Below are positions 27,787 through 39,783 of a stretch of DNA of 64,000 nucleotides, piece after piece. Made by a program: the position numbers and the translations under genes. Within the stretch, counting starts at the first letter, position 1, and each line of letters starts with the position of its first letter. The notes below the pieces were generated by a model. The model saw only the letters and a program-made list of their open reading frames with translations, did no database searches and was not told the origin of the DNA. Origin of the DNA: Agrobacterium larrymoorei (GTDB taxonomy: Bacteria; Pseudomonadota; Alphaproteobacteria; Rhizobiales; Rhizobiaceae); assembly GCF_030819275.1 (NCBI RefSeq), contig NZ_JAUTBL010000001.1:1146501-1210500 (forward strand). Reading direction: 5' to 3'.

Positions 27787-29868
27787 ATGACAAACCAACA
27801 TCTTGTGAAAACGGCCGCCCTTCTAGTTGGCGTGTCCGCCTTGGCATACGGCGCCATGGCGTCGGAACTGACCGTCGTGCCGCAGCCGCCGGATTTCCCG
27901 GCGCAGACCAAAGTGCAATATGTGGATGGCTCGGCCATCCTCGAGTACAAAGCACTACCGGAATATCATGAGCCAGAATGGGTAACGAAGCAGTTCGTCG
28001 ACCAGAAGAAGCTGCCTCCGGTCAAGGATCGCCTGCCGAAGGAGCCGATGGTCTACAAGACCGGAAACATGCCGGATGGCGTGGGCGTTTACGGCGACAC
28101 GCTGCGCCATGTCATCGGCGGTCGTCCGGAGGGCTGGAATTACTGGGCCGGTCAGAACCAGGGCTGGGGCGGCATCGATATCGGTCTCTTCGAGTGCCTG
28201 ACGCGCACCGGCCCGCTCTTCCAGGTCAAAGCCGAAGACCTCCAGCCGCTTCCGAACCTTGCCAAAAGCTGGGAGTGGTCCAAGGACGGCCATAAGCTGA
28301 CCATGAAGCTTATCGAGGGTGCGAAGTGGTCCGATGGGCAGGATTTCACCTCGGACGATGTGATGTTCTACTGGGACGACAACGTCCTCGACCCGAACGT
28401 CTCGCCGCTGAATGGTGCGACCCAGGAAACCTTCGGCGCAGGCACGACGCTGAAAGCCATCGACAAATACACGATCGAATGGACCTTTAAGGACGCGTTT
28501 CCCAAGCAGTTCATCTACAACATGGCCTATGGCACCTTCTGCCCCGGTCCCGCCCATGTGCTGAAGCCGCAGCATCCGAAGTATTCGAAGAACACCTACG
28601 ACCAGTACAAGAACGCGTTCCCGCCGAGCTACATGAACTTCCCGGTCATGGGCGCGTGGGTTCCGGTCGAGTACCGCCCGGATGACATCATCGTCATGCG
28701 TCGCAATCCCTACTACTGGAAGGTCGACGAAAAGGGCAACCAGCTGCCTTATCTGGACGAAACACACTACAAGCTTTCGACCTGGGCCGACCGTGACGTT
28801 CAGGCGGTTGCGGGTTCCGGCGACATTTCCAACTTGGAGCAGCCGGAAAACTTCGTGGAGTCGCTGAAGCGCTCCGCTCAGAAGGACGCTCCTGCGAGAT
28901 TGGCCTTCGGACCGCGTCTGATCGGCTACAATATCGAGATGAACTTCTCCGCCAACGGCTGGGGCGATCCGGATGCCCGCCAGCAAGCCATTCGCGAGCT
29001 GAACCGTAACGAGCATTTCCGTCGCGCCATCACCATGGCGACCAACCGCAAGGAACTGGGCGATTCCCTCGTCAAGGGTCCGTTCGTCGCGACCTATGCC
29101 GGTGGTATTCTCTCCGGCTCGAACTTCTACGATCGTCAGTCGACCTTCTACTATCCCTTCGATCTCGAAGGCGCCAAGAAGGAGCTTGCTGCGGCCGGTC
29201 TGAAGGACACCGATGGCAACGGCATCGTCAACTTCCCGGCAGGCACCGCCGGCGGTAGGGATGTCGAAATCTCGATGCTCGTCAGCAACGACTACACGAC
29301 CGACAAAAGCCTTGCCGAAGGCGTCATCGCGCAGATGCAGAAGCTTGGCATCCGTGTGGTGCTGAACGCTCAGGCCAGCAAGGATCGCGATGCGGCAAAC
29401 TTCGGTGGTAAGTTCGATTGGTCGCTTCACCGCACCCAGGCGGAACTTGCTTCCGTCGTGCAGAACACGCCGCAGCTCGCTCCCACCGGCCCGCGCACCA
29501 GCTGGTTCCACCGCGCCAACAACAAGAATGAACTCGATCTGATGCCATTCGAGAGGGAGCTTGCTGATACGATCAACAAGTTCGTCATTTCGAGCGACCC
29601 GAAGGAGCAGGCCGAGCTGATCAAGCAGTATCAGAAAATCTACACCACCAACGTCAACACGGTCGGTCTTGTGGAATATCCCGGTGCTCTGATCATCAAC
29701 AAGCGCTTCAAGAACGTGCCGAACGGGACGCCGATCTACATGTTCAACTGGGCCGAAGACTCGATCATCCGCGAACGTCTCTATGTTCCGGCAGCCGATC
29801 AGGGTGACTACCAGCTCTTCAAGGACACGTTGCCCGGCAAGCCCGGTGGCGAAGGTCCGCAGAAGTAA
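27787..29868 (+). CDS. agpA: Alpha-galactoside ABC transporter substrate-binding protein AgpA
   Basis: 693 aa from the ATG at 27787, which has GGAGTGAGG directly upstream. The signal peptide is about residues 1-25 (TNQHLVKTAALLVGVSALAY). The rest is a large oligopeptide-type (SBP_bac_5) binding protein: DLQPLPNLAKSWEWSKDGHK, TMKLIEGAKWSDGQDFTSDD and NRNEHFRRAITMATNRKEL. Rhizobial alpha-galactoside (raffinose, melibiose) uptake uses such a peptide-type binding protein. It is flanked by hairpins that may raise its mRNA level. Confidence 0.92.
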   Translation: MTNQHLVKTAALLVGVSALAYGAMASELTVVPQPPDFPAQTKVQYVDGSAILEYKALPEYHEPEWVTKQFVDQKKLPPVKDRLPKEPMVYKTGNMPDGVGVYGDTLRHVIGGRPEGWNYWAGQNQGWGGIDIGLFECLTRTGPLFQVKAEDLQPLPNLAKSWEWSKDGHKLTMKLIEGAKWSDGQDFTSDDVMFYWDDNVLDPNVSPLNGATQETFGAGTTLKAIDKYTIEWTFKDAFPKQFIYNMAYGTFCPGPAHVLKPQHPKYSKNTYDQYKNAFPPSYMNFPVMGAWVPVEYRPDDIIVMRRNPYYWKVDEKGNQLPYLDETHYKLSTWADRDVQAVAGSGDISNLEQPENFVESLKRSAQKDAPARLAFGPRLIGYNIEMNFSANGWGDPDARQQAIRELNRNEHFRRAITMATNRKELGDSLVKGPFVATYAGGILSGSNFYDRQSTFYYPFDLEGAKKELAAAGLKDTDGNGIVNFPAGTAGGRDVEISMLVSNDYTTDKSLAEGVIAQMQKLGIRVVLNAQASKDRDAANFGGKFDWSLHRTQAELASVVQNTPQLAPTGPRTSWFHRANNKNELDLMPFERELADTINKFVISSDPKEQAELIKQYQKIYTTNVNTVGLVEYPGALIINKRFKNVPNGTPIYMFNWAEDSIIRERLYVPAADQGDYQLFKDTLPGKPGGEGPQK

Positions 29869-29922
29869 GCGTATCTCCCGGCTCTGCGTCCCGCGGCATC
29901 AGGCGGGGCGTGGAACCCAAGA

Positions 29923-29960
29923 GGTGGCGGTTTGAGGCCGAGAGGTCGGGAACCGCCACC
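29923..29960 (+). terminator. Strong intercistronic hairpin between agpA and agpB
   Basis: GGTGGCGGTT (29923-29932) pairs perfectly with AACCGCCACC (29951-29960). There is no T tract. It lies 22 nt before the agpB start. It is likely a 3' mRNA stabiliser for agpA with partial read-through. Confidence 0.65.
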
Positions 29961-29982
29961 GTCCCTCTGAGGAGAAGTTCTT

Positions 29983-30987
29983 ATGTTGAGGTTTCTGGTT
30001 ACCCGCCTTCTGTCCGCAATTCCGTTGCTTCTGATCCTGAGCATCGTGACATTCGCGATCATCCAGGCGCCGCCCGGCAACTATGCAGATTATATCCGGT
30101 CGCAGCTCATGAATCTCGGAGGCGCGTCCTTCGAGCAGGCGGATGCTCAGGCAAAGGCCTATGCCGTCGCTCATGGTCTCGATAAGCCTCTGGTCATCCA
30201 GTATTTCAACTGGATCTGGAACATGGCGGCGAAGGGCGACTTCGGTTACAGCATGTTTTATAACCGGCCCGTGGGTGAGATCGTTGCCGAACGTCTGCCG
30301 CGAACGCTGATCCTCGCGCTGGTCTGCCATATCTTCGCGTCCATCCTCGGTATCACCTTCGGCATCCTCGCCGCCACGCGCCAATATAGTTGGGTCGATA
30401 CGATCCTCTCCGGCATCGCCTTCCTCGGCATGACCATTCCACGTTTTCTGATGGCGCTAATCATGGTCTATCTCCTGGTCTTCCATTTCAACATCAGCGA
30501 AATCGGCAACTTCTTCTCGCCCCGTTATGGCGGCGCGCCCTGGTCCTGGGACAAGTTCGTCGATCTGGTGAAGCATGTCTGGCCGGTGGTCGCCATCGCC
30601 ACCTTTGGCGGGCTCGCCTACAATATGCGCGTCATGCGCGGCAATCTGCTCGATACGCTGAACGCGCAATATATCGAGACGGCGCGAGCCAAGGGCCTGC
30701 GTGAGAGCGCGGTCGTCATGCGCCACGCCGTGCCCAATGCGCTGCATCCGCTCATCATGTATCAGGGCGTGGTTCTGCCCTACATGCTGACCGGCGAAAT
30801 CGAGGTGGCGATCATCTTCGCGCTGCCGACCGTCGGACCTGCCATTGTTGGCTCCATGCATGTGGGCGACGTCTACGTGACGGCAACCTTCATGCTCGTG
30901 CTGGCCGCCACGCTGATCATCGGCAACATCATCGCCGATATGCTGCTGGCAGCCCTTGATCCACGTGTCAGACTGGGAGGAGCGTGA
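29983..30987 (+). CDS. agpB: Alpha-galactoside ABC transporter permease AgpB
   Basis: 334 aa, DppB-type permease. The start MLRFLVTRLLSAIPLLLILS is the classic first helix of this family. The ATPase-contact loop is ETARAKGLRESAVVMRHAVPNAL, and PTVGPAIVGSMHVGDVYVTA lies near the end. Six membrane helices are predicted. Its stop overlaps the region of the agpC start. Confidence 0.93.
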   Translation: MLRFLVTRLLSAIPLLLILSIVTFAIIQAPPGNYADYIRSQLMNLGGASFEQADAQAKAYAVAHGLDKPLVIQYFNWIWNMAAKGDFGYSMFYNRPVGEIVAERLPRTLILALVCHIFASILGITFGILAATRQYSWVDTILSGIAFLGMTIPRFLMALIMVYLLVFHFNISEIGNFFSPRYGGAPWSWDKFVDLVKHVWPVVAIATFGGLAYNMRVMRGNLLDTLNAQYIETARAKGLRESAVVMRHAVPNALHPLIMYQGVVLPYMLTGEIEVAIIFALPTVGPAIVGSMHVGDVYVTATFMLVLAATLIIGNIIADMLLAALDPRVRLGGA

Positions 30988-30989
30988 CC

Positions 30990-32111
30990 ATGTTGGTTCC
31001 AGCCGAAACCACAATCGAGCCGACTGTAACGACTGCACCAGCAGGCAACGAAAGCTACCAGGCTCTGGTTTGGCGCCGCTTTCGACGGTCCTTCACCGGC
31101 ATGCTCGGCCTCGTGCTCGTCTGCGCTCTTCTCATCATGGCGGTCTTCGCGGGCTTCTTAGCCCCTGTCGATCCGATGCTGTCGGAAGATTCCTTCATGC
31201 CGCCGGAATCGATTTCGATCCATGACCAGGAAGGCAATCTGGTCATGCCCCGGGTCTATCCGATGGTCGATTCCGAAAAGCTCGATCCCATTACGTTCCA
31301 GCCTATCAGCGGGCCGGACTATGAGAACCCGCGGATACTGGGCTTCTTTGTGACCGGCTTCGAGTACAAGCTCTTCGGCATCATTCCGTCCACGATCCAC
31401 TTCTTCGGCTCGACGGATGGCAAGCCGGTTCACTTCCTTGGCACGGACAAGCTCGGCCGAGACATTCTCTCCCGTGCGATCTACGGCTCTCGCATCTCGC
31501 TGATGATTGCTTTGACCGTCGTCACCATCGTCACCGCGATCGGCACGACCGTGGGCATGGTCTCTGGCTATCTCGGTGGTGCCTTCGACACATGGGCGCA
31601 GCGCTTCGTCGAGCTCGTGCTCGCCTTTCCGCAACTGCCGCTTTATCTGGCGCTGACATCGCTGATCCCGGTCACTGCCCCGACCAATGTCTTCCTTGGC
31701 TTCGTCATCGTCGTCATGTCGGCGCTTGGGTGGGCGCAGATGTCGCGAGAAGTGCGCGGCAAGACGCTGGCACTTGCCCGTATCGAATATGTGAAGGCGG
31801 CGATTGCGATCGGGGCCACCGACCGGCGCATCATCTTCCAGCATATTTTTCCGAATGTGATGAGCCATGTGATCGTGGCGGTGACGCTGAACATTCCGAC
31901 GATCGTGCTTCTGGAATCCTTCCTTGGCTTCCTCGGCTTTGCGGTGAAGCCGCCGCTGATCTCCTGGGGTTTGATGCTTCAGGATACGGCGAATTATTCG
32001 GTCATCGGGTCTTACCCTTGGATCCTCGCGCCCGTCGGCTTCGTGCTGGTCACGGTCTTTGCCTTCAACGCGCTGGGCGATGGTCTGCGCGATGCCATCG
32101 ATCCCTATTGA
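30990..32111 (+). CDS. agpC: Alpha-galactoside ABC transporter permease AgpC
   Basis: 373 aa, DppC-type permease. The ATG at 30990 has GGGAGGA 8 nt upstream; a GTG at 30984 is an alternative. After helix 1 (GLVLVCALLIMAVFAGFLAP) comes an extended periplasmic loop of about 100 residues, longer than in peptide permeases, then HFLGTDKLGRDILSRAIYGS. The EAA loop reads EYVKAAIAIGATDRRIIFQH. The end ALGDGLRDAIDPY is diagnostic. Confidence 0.93.
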   Translation: MLVPAETTIEPTVTTAPAGNESYQALVWRRFRRSFTGMLGLVLVCALLIMAVFAGFLAPVDPMLSEDSFMPPESISIHDQEGNLVMPRVYPMVDSEKLDPITFQPISGPDYENPRILGFFVTGFEYKLFGIIPSTIHFFGSTDGKPVHFLGTDKLGRDILSRAIYGSRISLMIALTVVTIVTAIGTTVGMVSGYLGGAFDTWAQRFVELVLAFPQLPLYLALTSLIPVTAPTNVFLGFVIVVMSALGWAQMSREVRGKTLALARIEYVKAAIAIGATDRRIIFQHIFPNVMSHVIVAVTLNIPTIVLLESFLGFLGFAVKPPLISWGLMLQDTANYSVIGSYPWILAPVGFVLVTVFAFNALGDGLRDAIDPY

Positions 32112-32129
32112 GCCGAGAAAGAGATCACG

Positions 32130-33785
32130 ATGACACAAAATCTCATCCCTGAACTTCGTCTCGATGCAGCGCTTCATACCGACGAACCGCTTCTCGATGT
32201 TCGCCACGCCGGCGTCAACTTCAAAACCGAGCATGGCGAAGTCGCGGCCGTGCAAGACATCTCCTTTCAGCTTTACCGCGGTGAGACGATTGCCATCGTC
32301 GGCGAATCCGGCTCGGGGAAATCGGTCACGGCGCGTCTGGTCATGGGGCTCTTGTCCAAGCGCGCCACCGTCAGTCCAAATACGCGGGTAAAATTTCGCG
32401 GCGAAGACATTCTGAAATATTCGCGCGAGAAACGGCGTCTGCTGCGCGGCAGCCGGATTTCGATGATCTTCCAGGAGCCGATGAGTTCGCTCAATCCGCT
32501 TTACTCTGTTGGCACGCAGATTGCAGAAGCCATCCGGGCGCATCGTCGGGTCAGCAAGTCGGAGGCACGCAAACAGGCCATCGCACTTCTGGCCGAAGTG
32601 CGCATCCCTGATCCGGAACTCAGGATCGATCAGTATCCGCACCAGCTCTCCGGCGGTCAGCGCCAGCGTGTGATGATTGCCATGGCGCTTGCCAACAATC
32701 CGGACCTGCTGATTGCCGATGAGCCGACGACCGCGCTCGATGTGACCGTGCAGGCGCAGATCCTTAATCTGCTGCGCGATTTGCAGCGCAAGCACGGCAT
32801 GGCCGTCGTCCTCATCACGCATGATCTGACGGTGGTGCGGCGGTTCTCCGACTATGTCTATGTGATGCAGAAGGGTCTGCTGCAGGAACACAATACCACT
32901 GCCGCACTTTTCGAGGCGCCACAGCATCCTTATACCCGCCATCTTCTCGGCTCAGAGCCGCGGGGTCGTGCCAAGCCACTGTCGGACAACCAACCCATTC
33001 TGCTCGAAGGCAAGAATGTTCGCGTGTCGTTCGGCCTGCGTAGCGGCGGTTTTTTCCGTCCGGTGTTCCACGACCTCGTTGCGGTGGACGGCCTGTCGCT
33101 CGAACTCAGGCGGCATGAAACGCTGGGGCTCGTCGGCGAATCCGGATCGGGCAAGACCACCTTCGGGCAGGTGCTGACGCGACTGATCGGCAATGAGGGC
33201 GGAGAAATTGTCTTCGACAAGCAGCCGATCCACAACAAGGATCGCGATGCCATGCGTCCCTTACGTTCACGCATGCAGGTGGTGTTTCAGGATCCGTTTT
33301 CCTCGCTCAATCCGCGCATGACGGTGGGCCAGATCATCGGTGAGGGCTTAGTCGTCAACAATATCGGCGCCAACAGTGCCGAGCGGCTGGATCGCGTGCG
33401 CGCGGCTCTCAGAGATGCGGGGCTTCCCGACAATGTCACCAATCGCTTTCCGCATGAGTTTTCCGGTGGGCAACGCCAACGCATTGCGATCGCACGCGCG
33501 ATCGCGCTGGAGCCCGAGTTCCTGCTGCTGGACGAACCGACATCGGCGCTCGACCTCTCCGTGCAAGCGCAGATCATCGATCTGTTGCGCAAGCTGCAAG
33601 ATGAGAAGGGCTTGAGCTACCTCTTCATCTCGCACGACCTGAAGGTCGTCCGGGCTCTTTGCCACCGTGTCATCGTCATGCAGCGCGGGCATATCGTGGA
33701 GCAGGGGTCCGTCGAAGAGGTGCTGTCCAATCCCAAGACCGAATACACGCAGCGGCTGGTCCGGGCTGCGTTCGAAATCGCATAA
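32130..33785 (+). CDS. agpD: Alpha-galactoside ABC transporter, fused double ATPase AgpD
   Basis: 551 aa with two nucleotide-binding domains in one chain, doing the work of DppD plus DppF. Domain 1 has Walker [10 protein letters not shown], signature [15 protein letters not shown] and Walker [15 protein letters not shown]. Domain 2 (about residue 290 on) has [24 protein letters not shown] and [14 protein letters not shown]. Both sites look catalytically intact. It drives AgpBC. agaL2 follows within 25 nt. Confidence 0.94.
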   Translation: MTQNLIPELRLDAALHTDEPLLDVRHAGVNFKTEHGEVAAVQDISFQLYRGETIAIVGESGSGKSVTARLVMGLLSKRATVSPNTRVKFRGEDILKYSREKRRLLRGSRISMIFQEPMSSLNPLYSVGTQIAEAIRAHRRVSKSEARKQAIALLAEVRIPDPELRIDQYPHQLSGGQRQRVMIAMALANNPDLLIADEPTTALDVTVQAQILNLLRDLQRKHGMAVVLITHDLTVVRRFSDYVYVMQKGLLQEHNTTAALFEAPQHPYTRHLLGSEPRGRAKPLSDNQPILLEGKNVRVSFGLRSGGFFRPVFHDLVAVDGLSLELRRHETLGLVGESGSGKTTFGQVLTRLIGNEGGEIVFDKQPIHNKDRDAMRPLRSRMQVVFQDPFSSLNPRMTVGQIIGEGLVVNNIGANSAERLDRVRAALRDAGLPDNVTNRFPHEFSGGQRQRIAIARAIALEPEFLLLDEPTSALDLSVQAQIIDLLRKLQDEKGLSYLFISHDLKVVRALCHRVIVMQRGHIVEQGSVEEVLSNPKTEYTQRLVRAAFEIA

Positions 33786-33806
33786 TTTCCGAGAGTGGAG
33801 AGAGAA

Positions 33807-35159
33807 ATGACAAGAAATCCCAAGATCGCTTTCATCGGGGCAGGGTCCACGGTGTTCATGAAAAATATCATCGGCGACGTGTTGCAGCGCCCCGCTTTGT
33901 CCGGCGCCCGCATTGCGCTGATGGACATCAACCAGCAGCGGCTGGACGAGAGCGCCATCGTCGTCAACAAGCTGATCTCGACGCTCGGCGTCAGCGCCAA
34001 GGCGGAAACCTTTACCGATCAGCGAAAGGCGCTGACGGACGCGGATTTCGTCGTGGTCGCTTTCCAGATCGGCGGCTATGAGCCATGCACCGTCACCGAC
34101 TTCGAAGTGCCGCGCAAATACGGCCTGCGCCAGACGATTGCCGATACGCTCGGCGTCGGCGGCATCATGCGCGGTCTGCGCACCGTGCCGCACCTGTGGA
34201 AAATCTGCGAGGACATGCTGGCGGTCTGCCCCAATGCCATCATGCTGCAATATGTGAACCCGATGGCGATCAACACCTGGGCGATTGCGGAAAAGTATCC
34301 GACGATCCGCCAGGTCGGTCTCTGCCACTCCGTTCAGGGTACGGCGATGGAACTGGCCCACGATCTCGATATTCCCTATGAGGAAATCCGCTATCGCTCC
34401 GCCGGCATCAACCACATGGCGTTCTTCCTTGAATTCGAACACCGCCAGCCGGATGGCAGCTACAAGAACCTTTATCCGGATCTCGTGCGTGGCTACCGTG
34501 AAGGCCGTGCGCCAAAGCCCGGCTGGAACCCGCGTTGCCCTAACAAGGTCCGCTACGAGATGCTGACGCGGCTCGGTTACTTCGTCACCGAAAGCTCAGA
34601 GCACTTCGCCGAATACACGCCCTATTTCATCAAGGAAGGCCGCGAAGACCTGATCGAGAAGTTCGGCATTCCGCTCGATGAATATCCAAAGCGCTGCATC
34701 GAGCAGATCGAACGCTGGAAGGGCGAGGCGGATGCTTATCGCTCGGCGGACAAGATCGAAGTCAAGCAATCGAAGGAATATGCCTCCTCCATCATCAACT
34801 CGGTGTGGACCGGCGAACCCTCGGTGATCTATGGCAACCAGCGCAACAATGGCTGCATCACCTCGCTGCCCTACAATTGCGCGGCGGAAGTACCTTGCCT
34901 CGTCGATCATAACGGCGTGCAGCCCACCTTCATCGGCGAACTGCCACCGCAACTGACGGCGCTGATGCGCACCAACATCAACGTCCAGGAACTGACGGTC
35001 CGGGCGATGATGAGCGAGAACCGCGAGCATATCTATCACGCAGCGATGATGGATCCGCATACGGCAGCCGAGCTCGATCTCGACCAGATATGGTCTTTGG
35101 TGGACGATCTTCTCGTCGCCCACCGCGACTGGTTGCCGGAATGGACGCAGGCCCGTTGA
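33807..35159 (+). CDS. agaL2: Second alpha-galactosidase, glycoside hydrolase family 4
   Basis: 450 aa from the ATG at 33807, preceded by GGAGAGAG. The NAD motif is IAFIGAGSTVFMKNIIGD, the metal-site Cys lies in VGLCHSVQGT and the His in SAGINHMAFFLEFEH. LQYVNPMAINTW is also family-typical. It is clearly diverged from agaL1 (the first residues and the Cys loop differ), so the two may prefer different alpha-galactosides. It ends the agp operon. Confidence 0.92.
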   Translation: MTRNPKIAFIGAGSTVFMKNIIGDVLQRPALSGARIALMDINQQRLDESAIVVNKLISTLGVSAKAETFTDQRKALTDADFVVVAFQIGGYEPCTVTDFEVPRKYGLRQTIADTLGVGGIMRGLRTVPHLWKICEDMLAVCPNAIMLQYVNPMAINTWAIAEKYPTIRQVGLCHSVQGTAMELAHDLDIPYEEIRYRSAGINHMAFFLEFEHRQPDGSYKNLYPDLVRGYREGRAPKPGWNPRCPNKVRYEMLTRLGYFVTESSEHFAEYTPYFIKEGREDLIEKFGIPLDEYPKRCIEQIERWKGEADAYRSADKIEVKQSKEYASSIINSVWTGEPSVIYGNQRNNGCITSLPYNCAAEVPCLVDHNGVQPTFIGELPPQLTALMRTNINVQELTVRAMMSENREHIYHAAMMDPHTAAELDLDQIWSLVDDLLVAHRDWLPEWTQAR

Positions 35160-35174
35160 TCGCGCGTAAGTATT

Positions 35175-35194
35175 GCGGGGCTGAATGGCCCCGC
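35175..35194 (+). terminator. Possible terminator after agaL2
   Basis: GCGGGGC (35175-35181) pairs with GCCCCGC (35188-35194). It has no T run, so its efficiency is doubtful. Confidence 0.4.
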
Positions 35195-35300
35195 AGACAC
35201 TTCACGAAGCCTGCCTTAATTCAGAACTTTCCCCAACGATCGTGAGCGAGCGTTGAGAGACCGGAAGACCCGAACCACAAGACATCGGATGCGAGTGGTT

Positions 35301-38450
<3,150 letters not shown>

Positions 38451-38463
<13 letters not shown>

Positions 38464-38849
38464 AATCGTTCCAATCCCTGTCTGACATTGACGACGTCCT
38501 CTCCCGTTCCCATCAGTTCGAAGCGATAGAGATACGGCACACCGCATTTGGCGGAGATGATGTCGCCGGCGATCCCGAAGGTTGCGCCGAAATTGCTGTT
38601 GCCCGCAGCAATCACGCCGCGAAGATTTGCTCGATTATTCGCATCGTTGAGGAAGCGAATGACCTGTTTGGGAACCGCGCCCTTGCCGTTCTCGCCGCTA
38701 TAGGTCGGAACGATGAGGACGAACGGGTTGTGAACATGGAGAGGTTCAGCAGCGCTGATCGGAATACGGCGGGCCGGGGTCTCGAGCTTGCTCACAAAGC
38801 GATGTGTGTTTTCCGAGCGGGTCGAGAAGTAGACGACCTCCCCCGTCAT
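38451..38849 (-). CDS. nrdI: NrdI flavodoxin-like protein
   Basis: 132 aa from the ATG at 38849 ([20 protein letters not shown]). It is a small flavodoxin that supplies the oxidant for assembling the NrdF manganese-tyrosyl cofactor. Seen are [21 protein letters not shown] and [19 protein letters not shown], family hallmarks. A GTG at 38861, overlapping the nrdH stop as GTGA, is an alternative start that would give 136 aa. Confidence 0.93.
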
Positions 38850-38857
38850 GCTCTGCG

Positions 38858-39082
38858 TCACGATGCAAGCGTGCTGATCATGTCCGGCCGAAAGCCCGCC
38901 CAGTGCATCTCCCCGGCAATCACAACTGGTACCTGGCGATAGCCGAGACCGAGCACGTGCTCATAAGCTTGCTCGTCAGTGGAGACATCGACGATCGTGT
39001 AGTCGAGACCCTGACGATCGAGCGCGCGGGTGGTCGCGGTGCATTGAACGCAAGCTGGCTTGCTGTAGACGGTGATGGTCAT
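38858..39082 (-). CDS. nrdH: NrdH glutaredoxin-like redoxin
   Basis: 74 aa from the ATG at 39082 ([20 protein letters not shown]) with an AGGAT ribosome site. The redox motif is CVQC, and the NrdH signature is WAGFRPDMI near the end. It reduces the NrdE C-terminal disulfide using thioredoxin reductase. It is the first gene of the operon, 316 nt downstream of a cobalamin riboswitch. Codons upstream of this ATG are leader sequence. Confidence 0.94.
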   Translation of the reverse strand: MTITVYSKPACVQCTATTRALDRQGLDYTIVDVSTDEQAYEHVLGLGYRQVPVVIAGEMHWAGFRPDMISTLAS

Positions 39083-39397
39083 CTTGATCCTCGTTGGAAA
39101 AAACGCATGGGAAATCGCTCTCGCGCCGTGAAGCGCGTGATGGACAAAAGCAGGATGGAATGCGGGGCCGAGGTATACTTGGCCGTGCTGTCGCATGGCT
39201 CGATTGCAAAAGCGCTGAACGCTTCTGTTTCGCCATGCCTCAGACGTCGGTTACTCCAACGGATAAAAGACTGAACTCGTAATCATAGGACTTCACCCCG
39301 AAGTGGCTCGACGCGGAGGCTCCAGGGAAGCGAGACGCACAGAGTCATCCCGTGCGTATTCGCGACCTTCCGGGCACCCCGCCGGTGGACGTTCTCG
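39083..39397 (-). other. Long leader between cobalamin riboswitch and nrdH
   Basis: About 315 nt of untranslated leader on the minus strand. I see no convincing gene; short frames here have no recognisable sequence. No T-tailed hairpin was spotted, so how the riboswitch signal reaches nrdH is unclear. Confidence 0.5.
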
Positions 39398-39590
39398 CTC
39401 AAGGCAGGTCTCCTGGCTCGCGGGTCGACACATCCATCTCGCCTTCCCGAAACGTCATGTTTCAGTGGCTGTTGAGAGAATGCTCGCCGCTTACAGTTGC
39501 GGGGGCAGCTGCGGCCTTGCTTTACCCTGATCGGGTTTTGCGCACCGTATTCCCATCTTCGCTTCCGACAGAATCGGAAGAACCTTGAAC
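39398..39590 (-). promoter_or_regulatory. Cobalamin (adenosylcobalamin) riboswitch
   Basis: Read on the minus strand, the order is GGGAATACGGTGCG, AAAGCAAGGCCGCAGCTGCC, CCCGCAACTGTAAGCGGCGA, CCACTG, GGGAAGGCGAGA and the B12 box GAGCCAGGAGACCTGCC. A closing stem forms from CAAGG (39583-39587) and CCTTG (39400-39404). This is the standard cobalamin aptamer. It is oriented toward nrdHIEF, which makes a B12-independent reductase, so repression by B12 is expected. It points away from the ABC transporter genes on the other side. Confidence 0.93.
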
Positions 39591-39783
39591 ACCAGATATA
39601 GTATGCATTTCGTCGATGGCGTCAATAGGCTGTTGTGGCGCGCCCGTGCGCACTGATGCTGCTTTCAACAGGACGTGAGCCGGCACCAAAATATGAAGCA
39701 AACGGTCTTGTTTTGTGCAAGGAGAGGTGATTATAGGCGCAAGTATTTTGCGGCGAGAGCCGCGTTCAAAGGGATTTTGGGTT

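Noticed and set aside
31158..32942. Minus-strand frame of 594 codons
   Set aside because: Antisense shadow of agpC and agpD.
39300..39590. Short plus-strand frames over the riboswitch
   Set aside because: The region is a structured RNA on the minus strand; the frames are incidental.
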